64,000 bases of DNA from Aeromicrobium sp. 9AM. Lineage in GTDB: Bacteria; Actinomycetota; Actinomycetes; Propionibacteriales; Nocardioidaceae. The stretch covers positions 682,001 to 746,000 of the forward strand of contig NZ_LR733303.1 in assembly GCF_902506105.1 (NCBI RefSeq). Reading direction: 5' to 3'. Each line of letters begins with the position of its first letter. Position 1 is the first letter of the stretch. Shown one piece after another: positions 53,530 through 62,101 of this stretch. A program made the translations under genes and the position numbers. The notes below the pieces were generated by a model that was given only the letters and a program-made list of their open reading frames with translations, ran no database searches and was not told the origin of the DNA.

Positions 53530-53590
53530 GTTGGGCGTGACGTTCTGCAGGCGACACGCCGAAACGTGGCGGCAGAACGTCACGCTCAAC
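53530..53590. repeat. Palindromic element between convergent VOC and flavoprotein genes
   Basis: GTTGGGCGTGACGTTCTGC (53530-53548) and GCAGAACGTCACGCTCAAC (53572-53590) are 19-bp inverted arms with one mismatch and a 23-nt loop. It lies exactly in the 80-nt gap between two convergent stop codons and could terminate both transcripts. Confidence 0.88.
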
Positions 53591-53595
53591 GGGTC

Positions 53596-54933
53596 CTACG
53601 GGCGGATGTTGTGGTTGCCGGCGAACAGGTTGCCGGGGTCGTACTCGCGCTTGGCCTCGGCGAGCCGCTCGTACGTCTCAGCGGGGTAGACCGCGGCGAC
53701 GTCGTCATCGCCGGCTGAGCTCAGGAAGTTCGAGTACGCGCCGCTGACGTGAGGGGTGAGCCTCGCCCAGACCGCGTCGAACGCCGGCTGCGCCGCTGCG
53801 AGCACAGGGGGCGGGCCGGCCATTGTCGTCGCGAACATCAGGTCGGCCTGCCGGTGTGCGTACGCCGTGGCGTCCTCGGGTACGCGCGCCACGGCACCGC
53901 CGACGCTGCGGACTGCCATGATCGGCGATCCCTCCTTCGCGCCGACCTCAGCCAGGATCCCGAGCACGTCCGCCGCCGACTCCTTGCCGACGAAGCCACT
54001 TCGGGTCACGAACTGCAGGCCGGGCGGCGGCACCATGCCCTCGACGAGCATGTCGGCGGCCGGGATGCGTGCGACATCGTCCTCGAGCACGGTGCCGAGC
54101 CCGCGAACCGGGTCGATCGCGCGCGCGGCGAGCTCGGCGTCGTCGCCGTCGAACGCCACGTGGACCACCACTGGTGCCGACGGGCCACCGGCGAACGGGT
54201 TCGCGAACTCGACGCTCGAGGTGAGCTCCTCGGGTGCGTCGCGAAGGTACTCGGCCCAGCCCTGCAGGACCACCGGCAGCTCGGCCGCCGGGAAGGTGAT
54301 TTGCCCGAAGAAGACGTCGGTCGTCACGTGCGCCTCGAACTCGAAGGCCGTCACGACGCCGAAGTTGCCTCCGCCACCGCGGATCGCCCAGAACAGGTCG
54401 GCGTTCCACTGCGCGCTCGCGTGGACGACCTCACCGTCAGCGAGCACGACCTCGGCGGCGACCAGGTTGTCGAGCGCGAGGCCGTACTTGCGGACCTTCC
54501 AGCCGATGCCGCCGGCGAGCGTGAGGCCGCCGACGCCGACGCTGCGGGTGTCGCCCGACGAGATCGACAGCCCGTACGGCGCCAGCGCGTCCACGACCTG
54601 GCCCCACGTCGCACCGCCACCGACCCTGACGTGATGGCGGTCCTCGTCGACCACCTCGATCTCGGTGATCCGGCTGAGGTCGATCACGATGCCGTCGTCG
54701 TTGGTGCCGAATCCGGCGAAGCCGTGCCCGCCGCCGCGCACCGACAGCGGGAGCCCGGTGCCGGCGGCGAACCTGACGGCCGACTGCACGTCGGCCACGC
54801 CGGCCGGCCGCAGGACGTACGTGGGACTGCCGGCGACCAGCACGGATCGGCTGGCGAGCTCGTAGTTGGGGTGACCCGGCTCGATGATGTCGCCGCTGAA
54901 GTCACGGCGAAGGGTGTCAAGCGATGTGCTCAT
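53596..54933 (-). CDS. FAD-binding oxidoreductase (berberine-bridge/BBE-like)
   Basis: 445 residues. PCMH-type FAD domain (about 35-210): LPLSVRGGGHGFAGFG contains the His that carries covalent FAD in this family; VGVGGLTLAGGIGWKVRKYGLALDN; WAIRGGGGNFGVVTAFEFE. The C-terminal berberine-bridge segment is YPAETYERLAEAKREYDPGN followed by LFAGNHNIRP. The second cysteine of bicovalent enzymes is not seen (SGDTRSVGVGG). Substrate unknown; sugars, alcohols or alkaloid-like compounds are usual for the family. Located alone on the minus strand. Confidence 0.92.
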   Translation of the reverse strand: MSTSLDTLRRDFSGDIIEPGHPNYELASRSVLVAGSPTYVLRPAGVADVQSAVRFAAGTGLPLSVRGGGHGFAGFGTNDDGIVIDLSRITEIEVVDEDRHHVRVGGGATWGQVVDALAPYGLSISSGDTRSVGVGGLTLAGGIGWKVRKYGLALDNLVAAEVVLADGEVVHASAQWNADLFWAIRGGGGNFGVVTAFEFEAHVTTDVFFGQITFPAAELPVVLQGWAEYLRDAPEELTSSVEFANPFAGGPSAPVVVHVAFDGDDAELAARAIDPVRGLGTVLEDDVARIPAADMLVEGMVPPPGLQFVTRSGFVGKESAADVLGILAEVGAKEGSPIMAVRSVGGAVARVPEDATAYAHRQADLMFATTMAGPPPVLAAAQPAFDAVWARLTPHVSGAYSNFLSSAGDDDVAAVYPAETYERLAEAKREYDPGNLFAGNHNIRP

Positions 54934-54999
54934 GAGATGCCTTCCGCAAGGATTGATCCAGATGCACCGTTGACGTACGGGACCGCGCTCGTGTGACAG

Positions 55000-55446
55000 T
55001 CAGCCCGCGGCCTTCTTCACCAGCGCGGTGAGCTTCTTCTCGACAGCCGGATTCATCGCGATCACGGCGAACGCGGTGGGCCACATGTCACCGTCGTCGA
55101 GCTGCGCCCACTCGTTGAAGCCGACCTCCGCGTACCGGACCTTGAACTTCGCAGCCGGCTTGAAGAACACCACGACCTTGCCGTCGCGCGCATATGCCGG
55201 CATGCCGTACCAGGTCTTGGGCGCGAGGTCGGGCACCGCCGCCCGCACGATCGCGTCCAGCGTCTCGGCGATGACCCGGTCGGCCTCGGGCATCTCGGCG
55301 ATCTTGTCGCGCAGGTCCTGCTCGTCGGCGGCCGCCTTCTTGGCGCTCGCGCCTCCACGTGCGGACTTCTTGAGCTCGGCGGCGCGCTCCTTCATCGCGT
55401 CGCGCTCGGCCTCGGTGAATCCTTCGTACGACTGGGTCTTCGTCAT
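55000..55446 (-). CDS. DUF1801 (YdhG/iron-chaperone-like) protein
   Basis: 148 residues. A charged helical N-terminus (about 1-55, Lys/Ala-rich KKSARGGASAKKAAADEQDL) and a DUF1801/YdhG-like domain (about 55-148: RVIAETLDAIVRAAVPDLAP, KTWYGMPAYARDGKVVVFFK, VRYAEVGFNEWAQLDDGDMW). TWYGMPAYA is the family signature. ATG 55446 has GGAGCAGGAC upstream; the longer in-frame extension crosses the next gene antisense and is rejected. Family members are frataxin-like in fold, with unclear role. Confidence 0.88.
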   Translation of the reverse strand: MTKTQSYEGFTEAERDAMKERAAELKKSARGGASAKKAAADEQDLRDKIAEMPEADRVIAETLDAIVRAAVPDLAPKTWYGMPAYARDGKVVVFFKPAAKFKVRYAEVGFNEWAQLDDGDMWPTAFAVIAMNPAVEKKLTALVKKAAG

Positions 55447-55551
55447 GGTCCTGCTCCTTCGGTGAGTGGGTGTGTGGCGAGCGTATGTACGGCGACACCT
55501 GCCGCGCTTCTTGATTCCTGACCGGATCGAGCCGGCCCGTAGCATCGAGAG

Positions 55552-56463
55552 GTGCCTCCTCGCTCCCCACTGCCGCCGCGCCACGGGCTCGGCGCTGCAT
55601 GGGTGCGTACGCCCGACCGTGGCCTGCCGAGGCCCGACCCGTGGCCGACGATGGGCGCCTGGCTGCGTGACCGGCTGCCGGAGCGGGTCGACATCGCGGG
55701 GATGCTGGCGGACGAGCGGTTCGTCTACGACAGCGGCGAGGCGGTCCGGGAGGAGCATGCATACGCACCGCACACGTTCGTCTGGTTCCACCGTGACCTG
55801 CCCGACGAGGCCGATGTGCCGGGCACGCTCCACGTGATCCACCAGGACGAGCGGCTCGTCGTGGTCGACAAGCCGCCGTTCCTGTCGACGATCCCGCGTG
55901 GCCGCCACGTCCGGCAGAGCGTCGTCGTACGTCTGCGGGACGAGCTGGGGCTGCCCGAGATCTCGCCGCTGCACCGACTCGACCGGGTGACCTCGGGCCT
56001 TCTGCTGCTGGCCACGGAGCGACGGTGGCGCGGGGCGTACCAGACGCTGTTCCAGGACGGCGCGGTCCGCAAGACGTACCGCGCCCTCGCGCCGGTGCGG
56101 CCGGACCTCGAGCTCCCCGTCGTCGTCCGCGACCACCTCGCGAAGCGGCGCGGCACCTGGCAGGCCGAGGTCGTCCCCGGCGCCGCGGTCAACGCCGAGA
56201 CGCGCATCGAGCTCGAGTCACGGAACGGCGACGTGGGCGTCTACCGACTCACGCCGCGCACGGGCCGCACGCACCAGCTTCGCCTGCACATGCACGGCCT
56301 CGGCATCCCGATCGTCGACGACCCGCTCTATCCGACCGTGCACGACATCGAGGTCGACGACTTCAGCAAGCCGCTGCAGCTGTTGGCGGCCGAGCTCGAG
56401 CTCACCGATCCGATCGACGGCACGACTCGCCGGTTCGAGAGCGTACGTTCGCTGCCGCTCTGA
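55552..56463 (+). CDS. RluA-family pseudouridine synthase
   Basis: 303 residues. Catalytic motif HRLDRVTSGLLLLA (Asp about 147), VVDKPPFLSTIPRG, RKTYRALAPV and RTGRTHQLRLHMHGLGIPIV as in RluA-type enzymes. There is no S4 domain; an N-terminal extension of about 90 residues (PTMGAWLRDRLPERVDIAGM) resembles the actinobacterial subgroup. GTG 55552 preceded by GAGAG is the best start. The target (rRNA or tRNA uridine) cannot be assigned. Confidence 0.92.
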   Translation: MPPRSPLPPRHGLGAAWVRTPDRGLPRPDPWPTMGAWLRDRLPERVDIAGMLADERFVYDSGEAVREEHAYAPHTFVWFHRDLPDEADVPGTLHVIHQDERLVVVDKPPFLSTIPRGRHVRQSVVVRLRDELGLPEISPLHRLDRVTSGLLLLATERRWRGAYQTLFQDGAVRKTYRALAPVRPDLELPVVVRDHLAKRRGTWQAEVVPGAAVNAETRIELESRNGDVGVYRLTPRTGRTHQLRLHMHGLGIPIVDDPLYPTVHDIEVDDFSKPLQLLAAELELTDPIDGTTRRFESVRSLPL

Positions 56464-56469
56464 CGTGGC

Positions 56470-56817
56470 TCAGGGATCGGCGCGGATGCGAGCCGCGAAC
56501 GCGGTGATCGACACGACGGCGAACGCCACGCCCCACCACACCAGGCCACCTGCTGCGGCATACAGGCCGACCGTGATGAACAACATGACCTGGACGATGA
56601 ATCGTGTGGGGTTGGCGAGCCGCTTGTCCGACGTCGGGGCCATCCACTGCGCCCAGATGCCGATCGCGACGAACGCCAGGAAGGCGCCGAGCGCCCAGCC
56701 CTTCCAGCCGCCCGCCATGCCGTGACCGGCCGCGACGAGCAGCGCGATCATCGCGAGCTCGCACACGAACGCGAGCAGGTCCCACGGGCCGACGTCCTGC
56801 GGTTTCTGTGGAGGCAT
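56470..56817 (-). CDS. Small four-helix membrane protein (YrdB/DUF2568-like)
   Basis: 115 residues with four hydrophobic segments: LLAFVCELAMIALLVAAGHG (about 13-32), WALGAFLAFVAIGIWAQWM (about 38-56), RFIVQVMLFITVGLYAAAGG (about 68-87) and LVWWGVAFAVVSITAFAARI (about 88-107). Pattern and length fit YrdB-like DUF2568 proteins, with no known function. ATG 56817 gives the family start MPPQKPQDVGPWDLLAFVCE. The neighbouring alpha/beta hydrolase gene ends 10 nt upstream, so they may be co-transcribed. Confidence 0.82.
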   Translation of the reverse strand: MPPQKPQDVGPWDLLAFVCELAMIALLVAAGHGMAGGWKGWALGAFLAFVAIGIWAQWMAPTSDKRLANPTRFIVQVMLFITVGLYAAAGGLVWWGVAFAVVSITAFAARIRADP

Positions 56818-56827
56818 GCCGAGCAGC

Positions 56828-57664
56828 CTAGATGCCGACCCGCTTGATGATGCTCTCGGCCAGCTCCGCGGGTCGCTCGTCGAGCAGCCAGTGGCTCGCC
56901 CCCTCGACGATCTCGAGCTCGTACGGCCCGGCCATCCAGCGCTCGTTGATCTCGGCGCCCTTGCGACCGAGCGCCACGTCGCCATCGCTCCACACGTACG
57001 TCGTCGGGACGGTGATCTTGGTGCCGGCCTGGCCGGGCGACGTACGTACGACCGACCGGTAGTAGCCGAGGCCGCCGCGCAGCGCGCCGTAGTCGACGAT
57101 CTCGGTGTGGAACTGCTCGACCATCTCGCGGGTCATCCCGGCGCCGCGCAGGAGCTTGTCGGCGCGGCCGCTCGCCAGGAAGCGCTCCGGCAGGTAGGGC
57201 AGCTGGAACAGCGCCATGTAGTACGACTTCAGTGCCTGGCCGCTGGTCAGCATCGACCGTACGAACGCGCCGGGGTGCGGCACCGAGACCGCCGTCAGCG
57301 TCGCGAGGCGTTCGGGGTGGTTGGCTGCCACCGACCACGCGACGGCGGCGCCCCAGTCGTGTCCGACGAGGTGCACGCGAGGTGCGCCGATCGCGTCGAT
57401 GAGCGCCACGGCGTCGGAGGTCAGAGCCGCCAGGCTGTACGCGAATCGCGATGCTGGACGGGCACCGGGGGAGTAACCGCGCTGGTCCGGCGCGTACGTC
57501 CGAAGGCCGCGCTCGTGCAGGTGCTGTGCGACGGCGTTCCACGCCGACGCCCGCTGGGGGAACCCGTGCAGCAGGACCACGGGTGTCCCGTCCAGCGGGC
57601 CACTGTCGATGACGTCGAACGTGTGGGGGCCGTTCTGGAACTGGGTCAGGCGCGACTCGGACAT
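56828..57664 (-). CDS. Alpha/beta hydrolase (epoxide hydrolase/haloalkane dehalogenase-like)
   Basis: 278 residues. Oxyanion motif VVLLHGFPQRASAW (about 28-41), nucleophile elbow VHLVGHDWGAAVAWS (Asp about 101, not Ser, as in epoxide hydrolases and dehalogenases), acid in YVWSDGDVALG and catalytic His in EGASHWLLDERP. YAPDQRGYSPGARP is the usual post-beta4 loop. Substrate unknown. It lies upstream of the small membrane protein on the same strand. Confidence 0.92.
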   Translation of the reverse strand: MSESRLTQFQNGPHTFDVIDSGPLDGTPVVLLHGFPQRASAWNAVAQHLHERGLRTYAPDQRGYSPGARPASRFAYSLAALTSDAVALIDAIGAPRVHLVGHDWGAAVAWSVAANHPERLATLTAVSVPHPGAFVRSMLTSGQALKSYYMALFQLPYLPERFLASGRADKLLRGAGMTREMVEQFHTEIVDYGALRGGLGYYRSVVRTSPGQAGTKITVPTTYVWSDGDVALGRKGAEINERWMAGPYELEIVEGASHWLLDERPAELAESIIKRVGI

Positions 57665-57689
57665 GCCCTCATCATGTCAGAGAACGGGA

Positions 57690-58487
57690 TTATCTGGATA
57701 CCCGGCGGCTGAACAGGCGTGCGGACAGGGGGATCGACACGGCAAGGATGCCGAGGCACCACGCTGCCGCGATCCAGCCCTGGTTGCCGATCGGTGTGCC
57801 CATCCACAGGCCGCGCAGGGTCTCGATCACCGGGGTGAGCGGCTGGTGCTCCGCGAACCCACGCATCCACGACGGCATCGTGTCGGCCGGCACGAAGGCC
57901 GTGCTGACGTACGGCAGGAACATCAGGATCATCGAGAACCCGTTGGCCGCCTCCGGGCTGCCGAGGAACAGGCCTGCGGTGGCCGCCAGCCACGAGATCG
58001 CGAGGATGAACATCAGCACGACGCCGATCGAGGCGAGCCACTCCACCGGCGACGCGTCGGGCCGCCACCCCACGAGGAGCGCCACGCCGATCACGAGCGC
58101 CGTGGCGATGAGGTTGCGCACGATGCTGGCCACGATGTGGCCGACCATGACCGATGAGCCGTGGATCGGCATCGAGCGGAACCGGTCGACGATGCCGTTG
58201 CTCATGTCCTGCGCCACGCTCACCGCTGTGGTGCCGGCGCCGAACCCGGCACACAGCAGGAGCAGTCCGGGCACGACATAGTCGACGTAGTCGCCACCGG
58301 TGTTCATCGCGCCGCCGAAGACGTACACGAACATCAGCATCAGGATCACGGGCAGCATCAGCGCCGTGAAGAACGCCTCGGGGTCTCGGAACGAGCGGCG
58401 GACGCTGCGCGTGACCATCACGCGGGAGTCGAGGACGGCAGTGGAGACGGTCATGACGGGTTTCCTTGTCAGTGTCGGGATGGTCAT
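57690..58487 (-). CDS. ABC-2 type export permease (DrrB-like)
   Basis: 265 residues with six predicted helices; start MTIPTLTRKPVMTVSTAVLD, then RSVRRSFRDPEAFFTALMLP, GNVMDGLIVDRFRSMP-like segment (here DMSNGIVDRFRSMPIHGSSV) and the conserved QPLTPVIETLRGLWMGTP near the end, typical of DrrB/ABC-2 exporters. ATG 58487 overlaps the ATPase stop by 4 nt (ATGA); the long in-frame extension lies antisense-free only by chance inside the ATPase gene and is discarded. An alternative ATG 11 codons downstream (MTVSTAV) is possible. Confidence 0.9.
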   Translation of the reverse strand: MTIPTLTRKPVMTVSTAVLDSRVMVTRSVRRSFRDPEAFFTALMLPVILMLMFVYVFGGAMNTGGDYVDYVVPGLLLLCAGFGAGTTAVSVAQDMSNGIVDRFRSMPIHGSSVMVGHIVASIVRNLIATALVIGVALLVGWRPDASPVEWLASIGVVLMFILAISWLAATAGLFLGSPEAANGFSMILMFLPYVSTAFVPADTMPSWMRGFAEHQPLTPVIETLRGLWMGTPIGNQGWIAAAWCLGILAVSIPLSARLFSRRVSR

Positions 58488-59410
58488 GCGGCGGACCGCT
58501 CGGTGAGCGAGAAGAACACGTCGTCGAGGCTGGGGTGCACGGTCGTGACCTTGCGGACGGCCAGGCCTTCGCGCTCGAGGCGGGCGAGCAGCGTGACGAT
58601 CTCGGCGGGGGAGCCGTCGGTGGGGACCTCGATGCTGAGCAGGCGCTCGTCGGTGTGCTCGGCGCCCAGGTGGGCCACCGCGCGGGCGTACGACGCTGCG
58701 TCGGCGAGCTCGATGCGCAGCAGCTCGCCGCCGATCGTCGACTTGAGCTCGGCGGCGGTGCCCTCGGCGACGATCGAGCCGCCGTCGAGCACCGCGATGC
58801 GGTCGGCCAGCTGATCGGCCTCCTCGAGGTACTGCGTCGTGAGCAGGATCGTGACGCCGTCGTCGACCAGTCGGCGGACCGTGCCCCAGACCTGCTCGCG
58901 ACTGCGGGGATCGAGGCCCGTCGTCGGCTCGTCGAGGAATAGCAGCTCCGGCCGCTCGATCATGCTGATCGCGAGGTCGAGGCGCCGGGTCATGCCGCCG
59001 GAGAACGTGCCGACGCGGCGTGACCTCGCCTCGACGAGGTCGAACTCGACCAGCAGGTCCTCGACCCGCTGGCGCGCGGCCTTGCGGGGGAGATGTCGCA
59101 GCTGCGCCATCATCTGCAGGTTCTCCTCGGCGGTCAGCACCTCGTCGACCGCGGCGTACTGACCGGTCAGGCTGATGACCGTGCGGACGCCGATTGGGTC
59201 GGTGGCCAGGTCGTGACCGGCGACCGTGGCGGTGCCGGAGTCGGGAGTCAGCAGTGTGGCGAGGATGCGGACCAGGGTCGTCTTGCCGGCGCCGTTCGGC
59301 CCGAGCAGCGAGAACACGGATCCCTTCGCGACGGCGAGGTCGATCCCGTCCAGGACGACGTGATCCCCGTACGCCTTGCAGAGGCCCGTGGCGGTAACTG
59401 TGTATGTCAT
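58484..59410 (-). CDS. ABC-2 type exporter ATP-binding protein (DrrA-like)
   Basis: 308 residues. Walker A SLLGPNGAGKTTLVRILATL (about 36-55), Q-loop SLTGQYAAVDEVLTAEENL, signature FSGGMTRRLDLAISMIERP, Walker B LLFLDEPTTGLDPRSR, and the DrrA C-terminal domain. SLTGQYAAVDE and HPSLDDVFFSLT are DrrA hallmarks (drug or lipid export). ATG 59410 was chosen because it gives the normal N-terminus MTYTVTATGLCKAYGDH; the start codon lies inside a palindrome recognised, presumably, by the divergent TetR protein. Confidence 0.94.
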   Translation of the reverse strand: MTYTVTATGLCKAYGDHVVLDGIDLAVAKGSVFSLLGPNGAGKTTLVRILATLLTPDSGTATVAGHDLATDPIGVRTVISLTGQYAAVDEVLTAEENLQMMAQLRHLPRKAARQRVEDLLVEFDLVEARSRRVGTFSGGMTRRLDLAISMIERPELLFLDEPTTGLDPRSREQVWGTVRRLVDDGVTILLTTQYLEEADQLADRIAVLDGGSIVAEGTAAELKSTIGGELLRIELADAASYARAVAHLGAEHTDERLLSIEVPTDGSPAEIVTLLARLEREGLAVRKVTTVHPSLDDVFFSLTERSAA

Positions 59411-59435
59411 ACACGAAACTGTATATGACGTACAC
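59400..59435. promoter_or_regulatory. Operator between divergent exporter and TetR genes
   Basis: GTGTATGTCATACAC (59400-59414) is a perfect palindrome (7-bp arms, T centre) covering the exporter start codon; a related imperfect copy TGTATATGACGTACA lies at 59420-59434. On the minus strand TATACA (59420-59425) could be the -10 of a leaderless exporter mRNA with CTTGCG (59443-59448) as -35. Confidence 0.65.
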
Positions 59436-59471
59436 TGAAACTCGCAAGAGGGCATCTGAAAGGCTGTGATC

Positions 59472-60221
59472 ATGGCTGAACCCGACGACCAGACCGTCCT
59501 GCCACCCGGCCTCGACCTGTTGTGGGGCCGGCGCGAGGTCGGCCGTCGTGGGCCCAAGCCCGGGCTCAACGTCGATGCGATCGTGGCCGCAGCCATCGAC
59601 ATCGCCAACGCCGAGGGACTCGCTGCCGTCTCGATGGCACGCGTCGCCAAGGCCGTGGGCTTCACGACGATGTCGCTCTACCGCTACGTCACCAACAAGG
59701 ACGAGCTGCTCCAGCTGATGTGGAACGCCAGCGCCGACGGGGTGATGGAGTTCGAGCTCGTCGGTGACACCGCGCGCACCCGGTTGCGCAGCTGGGCCAT
59801 GGCGCAGCGGGAGGCCATCGCACGCAACATCTGGATCGTCCAGATGCCGATGGCCACTCCGCCGCTGGCGCCCAACTCGCTGCGGTGGATGGAGGTCGGG
59901 CTCGAGGCGCTCGACGGCACTGGTCTGGACGACGGCGACAAGATGCGCATCCTCGGCCTGATCTCGTCGCACGCACTGATCGATGCGCGCATGGCGTACG
60001 ACGCGCAGCAGGCCATGGGCGCCGGTGCCACGCCGGTCGACTACACCGCGATCCTGCGCGAGGTCGTCGAGGAGGAGCGGTTCCCGCAGCTGCATCGTGT
60101 CGCCTGGTCCGGAGCCGCGGACGATCCCGGGCCCGGCGGCGACCCCTTCGCGGAGTACCGGTTCGACCTCGAGGTCATGCTCGACGGCATCGAGGTCCTG
60201 ATCGAACGCGCCCGCCCCTGA
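59472..60221 (+). CDS. TetR/AcrR-family transcriptional regulator
   Basis: 249 residues. An N-terminal extension of about 28 residues ends in GRRGPKPGLNVD, then the TetR DNA-binding domain (about 29-80: IVAAAIDIANAEGLAAVSMA, RVAKAVGFTTMSLYRYVTNK) and a TetR C-terminal ligand domain. It is divergent from the DrrAB-like exporter with two palindromes in the 61-nt gap, so local repression is likely. ATG 59472 is preferred over GTG 59466 because GAAAGG lies 8 nt upstream. Ligand unknown. Confidence 0.93.
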   Translation: MAEPDDQTVLPPGLDLLWGRREVGRRGPKPGLNVDAIVAAAIDIANAEGLAAVSMARVAKAVGFTTMSLYRYVTNKDELLQLMWNASADGVMEFELVGDTARTRLRSWAMAQREAIARNIWIVQMPMATPPLAPNSLRWMEVGLEALDGTGLDDGDKMRILGLISSHALIDARMAYDAQQAMGAGATPVDYTAILREVVEEERFPQLHRVAWSGAADDPGPGGDPFAEYRFDLEVMLDGIEVLIERARP

Positions 60222-60239
60222 GCGTCCTGCAGCGGTCAC

Positions 60240-60245
60240 TAGGAT
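60240..60245 (+). promoter_or_regulatory. -10 element of the gatCAB operon
   Basis: TAGGAT, a typical actinobacterial -10 hexamer, 37 nt before the gatC ATG. The -35 is not clear. Confidence 0.4.
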
Positions 60246-60281
60246 GGATCGGTACCCCCGACTCCACCCGCAAGGATCCGT

Positions 60282-60590
60282 ATGTCTGAGCCCGCCAAGG
60301 GTATTTCGCGTGCCGACGTCAGCCATCTGGCCGGCCTCGCCCGCATCGACCTCAGCGAGGCCGAGCTCGACCACTTCGCCGCCGAGCTGCCGGCCATCCT
60401 CGAGCACGTCGCGGTCGTCCAGCAGGCGGCCGGCGACGACGTCGAGGCCATGAGCCACCCCGTTCCGGTCAACAACGTCTTCCGCGAGGACGTCGTCGTG
60501 CCGTGCCTGACGCCGGAGGAAGCCCTCGCCGGCGCCCCGGCGTCCGACCAGCAGCGCTTCCTGGTCCCCAAGATCCTCGGGGAGGACTGA
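60282..60590 (+). CDS. gatC: Asp-tRNA(Asn)/Glu-tRNA(Gln) amidotransferase subunit C
   Basis: 102-residue stabilising subunit of Gat[23 protein letters not shown] and [13 protein letters not shown] are the GatC signature, and the extended C-terminus [10 protein letters not shown]-like (here [20 protein letters not shown]) wraps GatA. ATG 60282 is preceded by AAGGATCCGT. It overlaps gatA by one base (TGATG). Confidence 0.96.
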   Translation: MSEPAKGISRADVSHLAGLARIDLSEAELDHFAAELPAILEHVAVVQQAAGDDVEAMSHPVPVNNVFREDVVVPCLTPEEALAGAPASDQQRFLVPKILGED

Positions 60591-62101
60591 TGACGGATCT
60601 CACCAAGCTCAGCGCGGCCGACCTCGCCGGCAAGCTCGCCCGCAAGGAGGTCTCGAGCGTCGAGGCCACCCAGGCCCAGCTTGACCGCATCGCCGCCGTC
60701 GACGGTGACGTCCACGCCTTCCTGCACGTCGACGCCGAAGGTGCACTCGCCACCGCGGCCGACATCGACGCGCGCCGGGCCGCGGGCGAGGGCCTGCACG
60801 GGCTCGCCGGCGTACCCATTGCGGTCAAGGACATCGTCGCGACCAAAGGCATGCCCACGACCTGCGGCTCCAAGATCCTCGACGGCTGGATCCCGCCCTA
60901 CGACGCGACGATCACGCAGCGCATCAAGGCTGCCGGCCTGCCGATCCTCGGCAAGACCAACATGGACGAGTTCGCCATGGGCTCCTCGACCGAGCACTCG
61001 GCGTACGGACCGACCCGCAACCCGTGGGACCGCGACCGCATCCCCGGTGGCTCCGGAGGCGGCTCGGCGGCTGCCGTCGCCGCGTTCGAGGCAGCACTCG
61101 CGATCGGCACCGACACCGGCGGCTCGATCCGCCAGCCCGGCGCACTGACCGGCACGGTCGGCGTCAAGCCGACCTACGGCGGCATCAGCCGCTACGGGCT
61201 CGTCGCGCTCGCCAGCAGCCTCGACCAGGCCGGCCCCGTCACGCGTACCGTCCTCGACGCGGCACTGCTGCACGAGCTCATGGGCGGGCACGACCCGATG
61301 GACTCGACCAGCATCGACGCACCGGCACCCCTCGTCGTCTCGGCCGCCCGTCGCGCCGACGTCAAGGGCCTCAAGATCGGCATCGTCAAGGAGCTCGGTG
61401 GCGAAGGCTTCCAGGCCGGCGTCAGCGCCCGGTTCCACGAGGCCGTCGAGCTGCTGACCTCCGCGGGTGCCGAGGTCGTCGAGGTCTCGCTGCCGAGCCT
61501 CGAGTACGCCCTCGCGGCCTACTACCTCGTGATGCCGAGCGAGGCGAGCAGCAACCTCGCCCGCTTCGACGCGATGCGTTACGGCGTACGCGTGCCGCCC
61601 GCCGGTGCTGACGACCCCAGCGCGGAGCAGGTCATGGCCTCGAGCCGTGACGCCGGCTTCGGTGATGAGGTCAAGCGCCGCATCATCGTCGGCACGTACG
61701 CGTTGTCGAGCGGCTACTACGACGCCTACTACGGCTCGGCGCAGAAGGTCCGTACGCTCCTCGCGCGCGACTTCGCGTCGGCGTTCGAGCAGGTCGACGT
61801 GCTGGTCTCGCCGACCTCGCCGACGACGGCGTGGCCGCTGGGCGCCAAGCTCGACGACCCGCTGTCGATGTACCTGCAGGACGTCGCCACGATCCCGGCC
61901 AACCTCGCCGGCATCCCCGGCATCTCGTTGCCGGTCGGGCTCGCGGAGGAGGACGGCCTACCGGTCGGCCTGCAGTTCCTCGCCCCGCAGCAGGCCGACG
62001 ACCGGCTCTACAACGCCGGCGCAGCCCTCGAGAAGCTGCTCGAGGACAAGTGGGGCGGCCCGATGCTGGCCCAGGCACCCGACCTGGAGGTAGTGCGATG
62101 A
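60590..62101 (+). CDS. gatA: Asp-tRNA(Asn)/Glu-tRNA(Gln) amidotransferase subunit A
   Basis: 503-residue amidase subunit that releases ammonia from glutamine. The Ser-cisSer-Lys triad is visible: Lys in [19 protein letters not shown], Ser in [19 protein letters not shown] and Ser in [16 protein letters not shown]. Downstream FDAMRYGVR and [17 protein letters not shown] are typical. ATG 60590 was chosen from the one-base overlap with gatC and the family start [16 protein letters not shown]; an earlier in-frame codon lies in gatC. It overlaps gatB by ATGA. Confidence 0.97.
   Translation: MTDLTKLSAADLAGKLARKEVSSVEATQAQLDRIAAVDGDVHAFLHVDAEGALATAADIDARRAAGEGLHGLAGVPIAVKDIVATKGMPTTCGSKILDGWIPPYDATITQRIKAAGLPILGKTNMDEFAMGSSTEHSAYGPTRNPWDRDRIPGGSGGGSAAAVAAFEAALAIGTDTGGSIRQPGALTGTVGVKPTYGGISRYGLVALASSLDQAGPVTRTVLDAALLHELMGGHDPMDSTSIDAPAPLVVSAARRADVKGLKIGIVKELGGEGFQAGVSARFHEAVELLTSAGAEVVEVSLPSLEYALAAYYLVMPSEASSNLARFDAMRYGVRVPPAGADDPSAEQVMASSRDAGFGDEVKRRIIVGTYALSSGYYDAYYGSAQKVRTLLARDFASAFEQVDVLVSPTSPTTAWPLGAKLDDPLSMYLQDVATIPANLAGIPGISLPVGLAEEDGLPVGLQFLAPQQADDRLYNAGAALEKLLEDKWGGPMLAQAPDLEVVR

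Noticed and set aside
57690-60458. A single 922-codon minus-strand gene spanning exporter permease, ATPase and TetR region
   Set aside because: Only the last 265 codons resemble a protein; the rest is out of frame with the real ATPase and antisense to the TetR and gatC genes.
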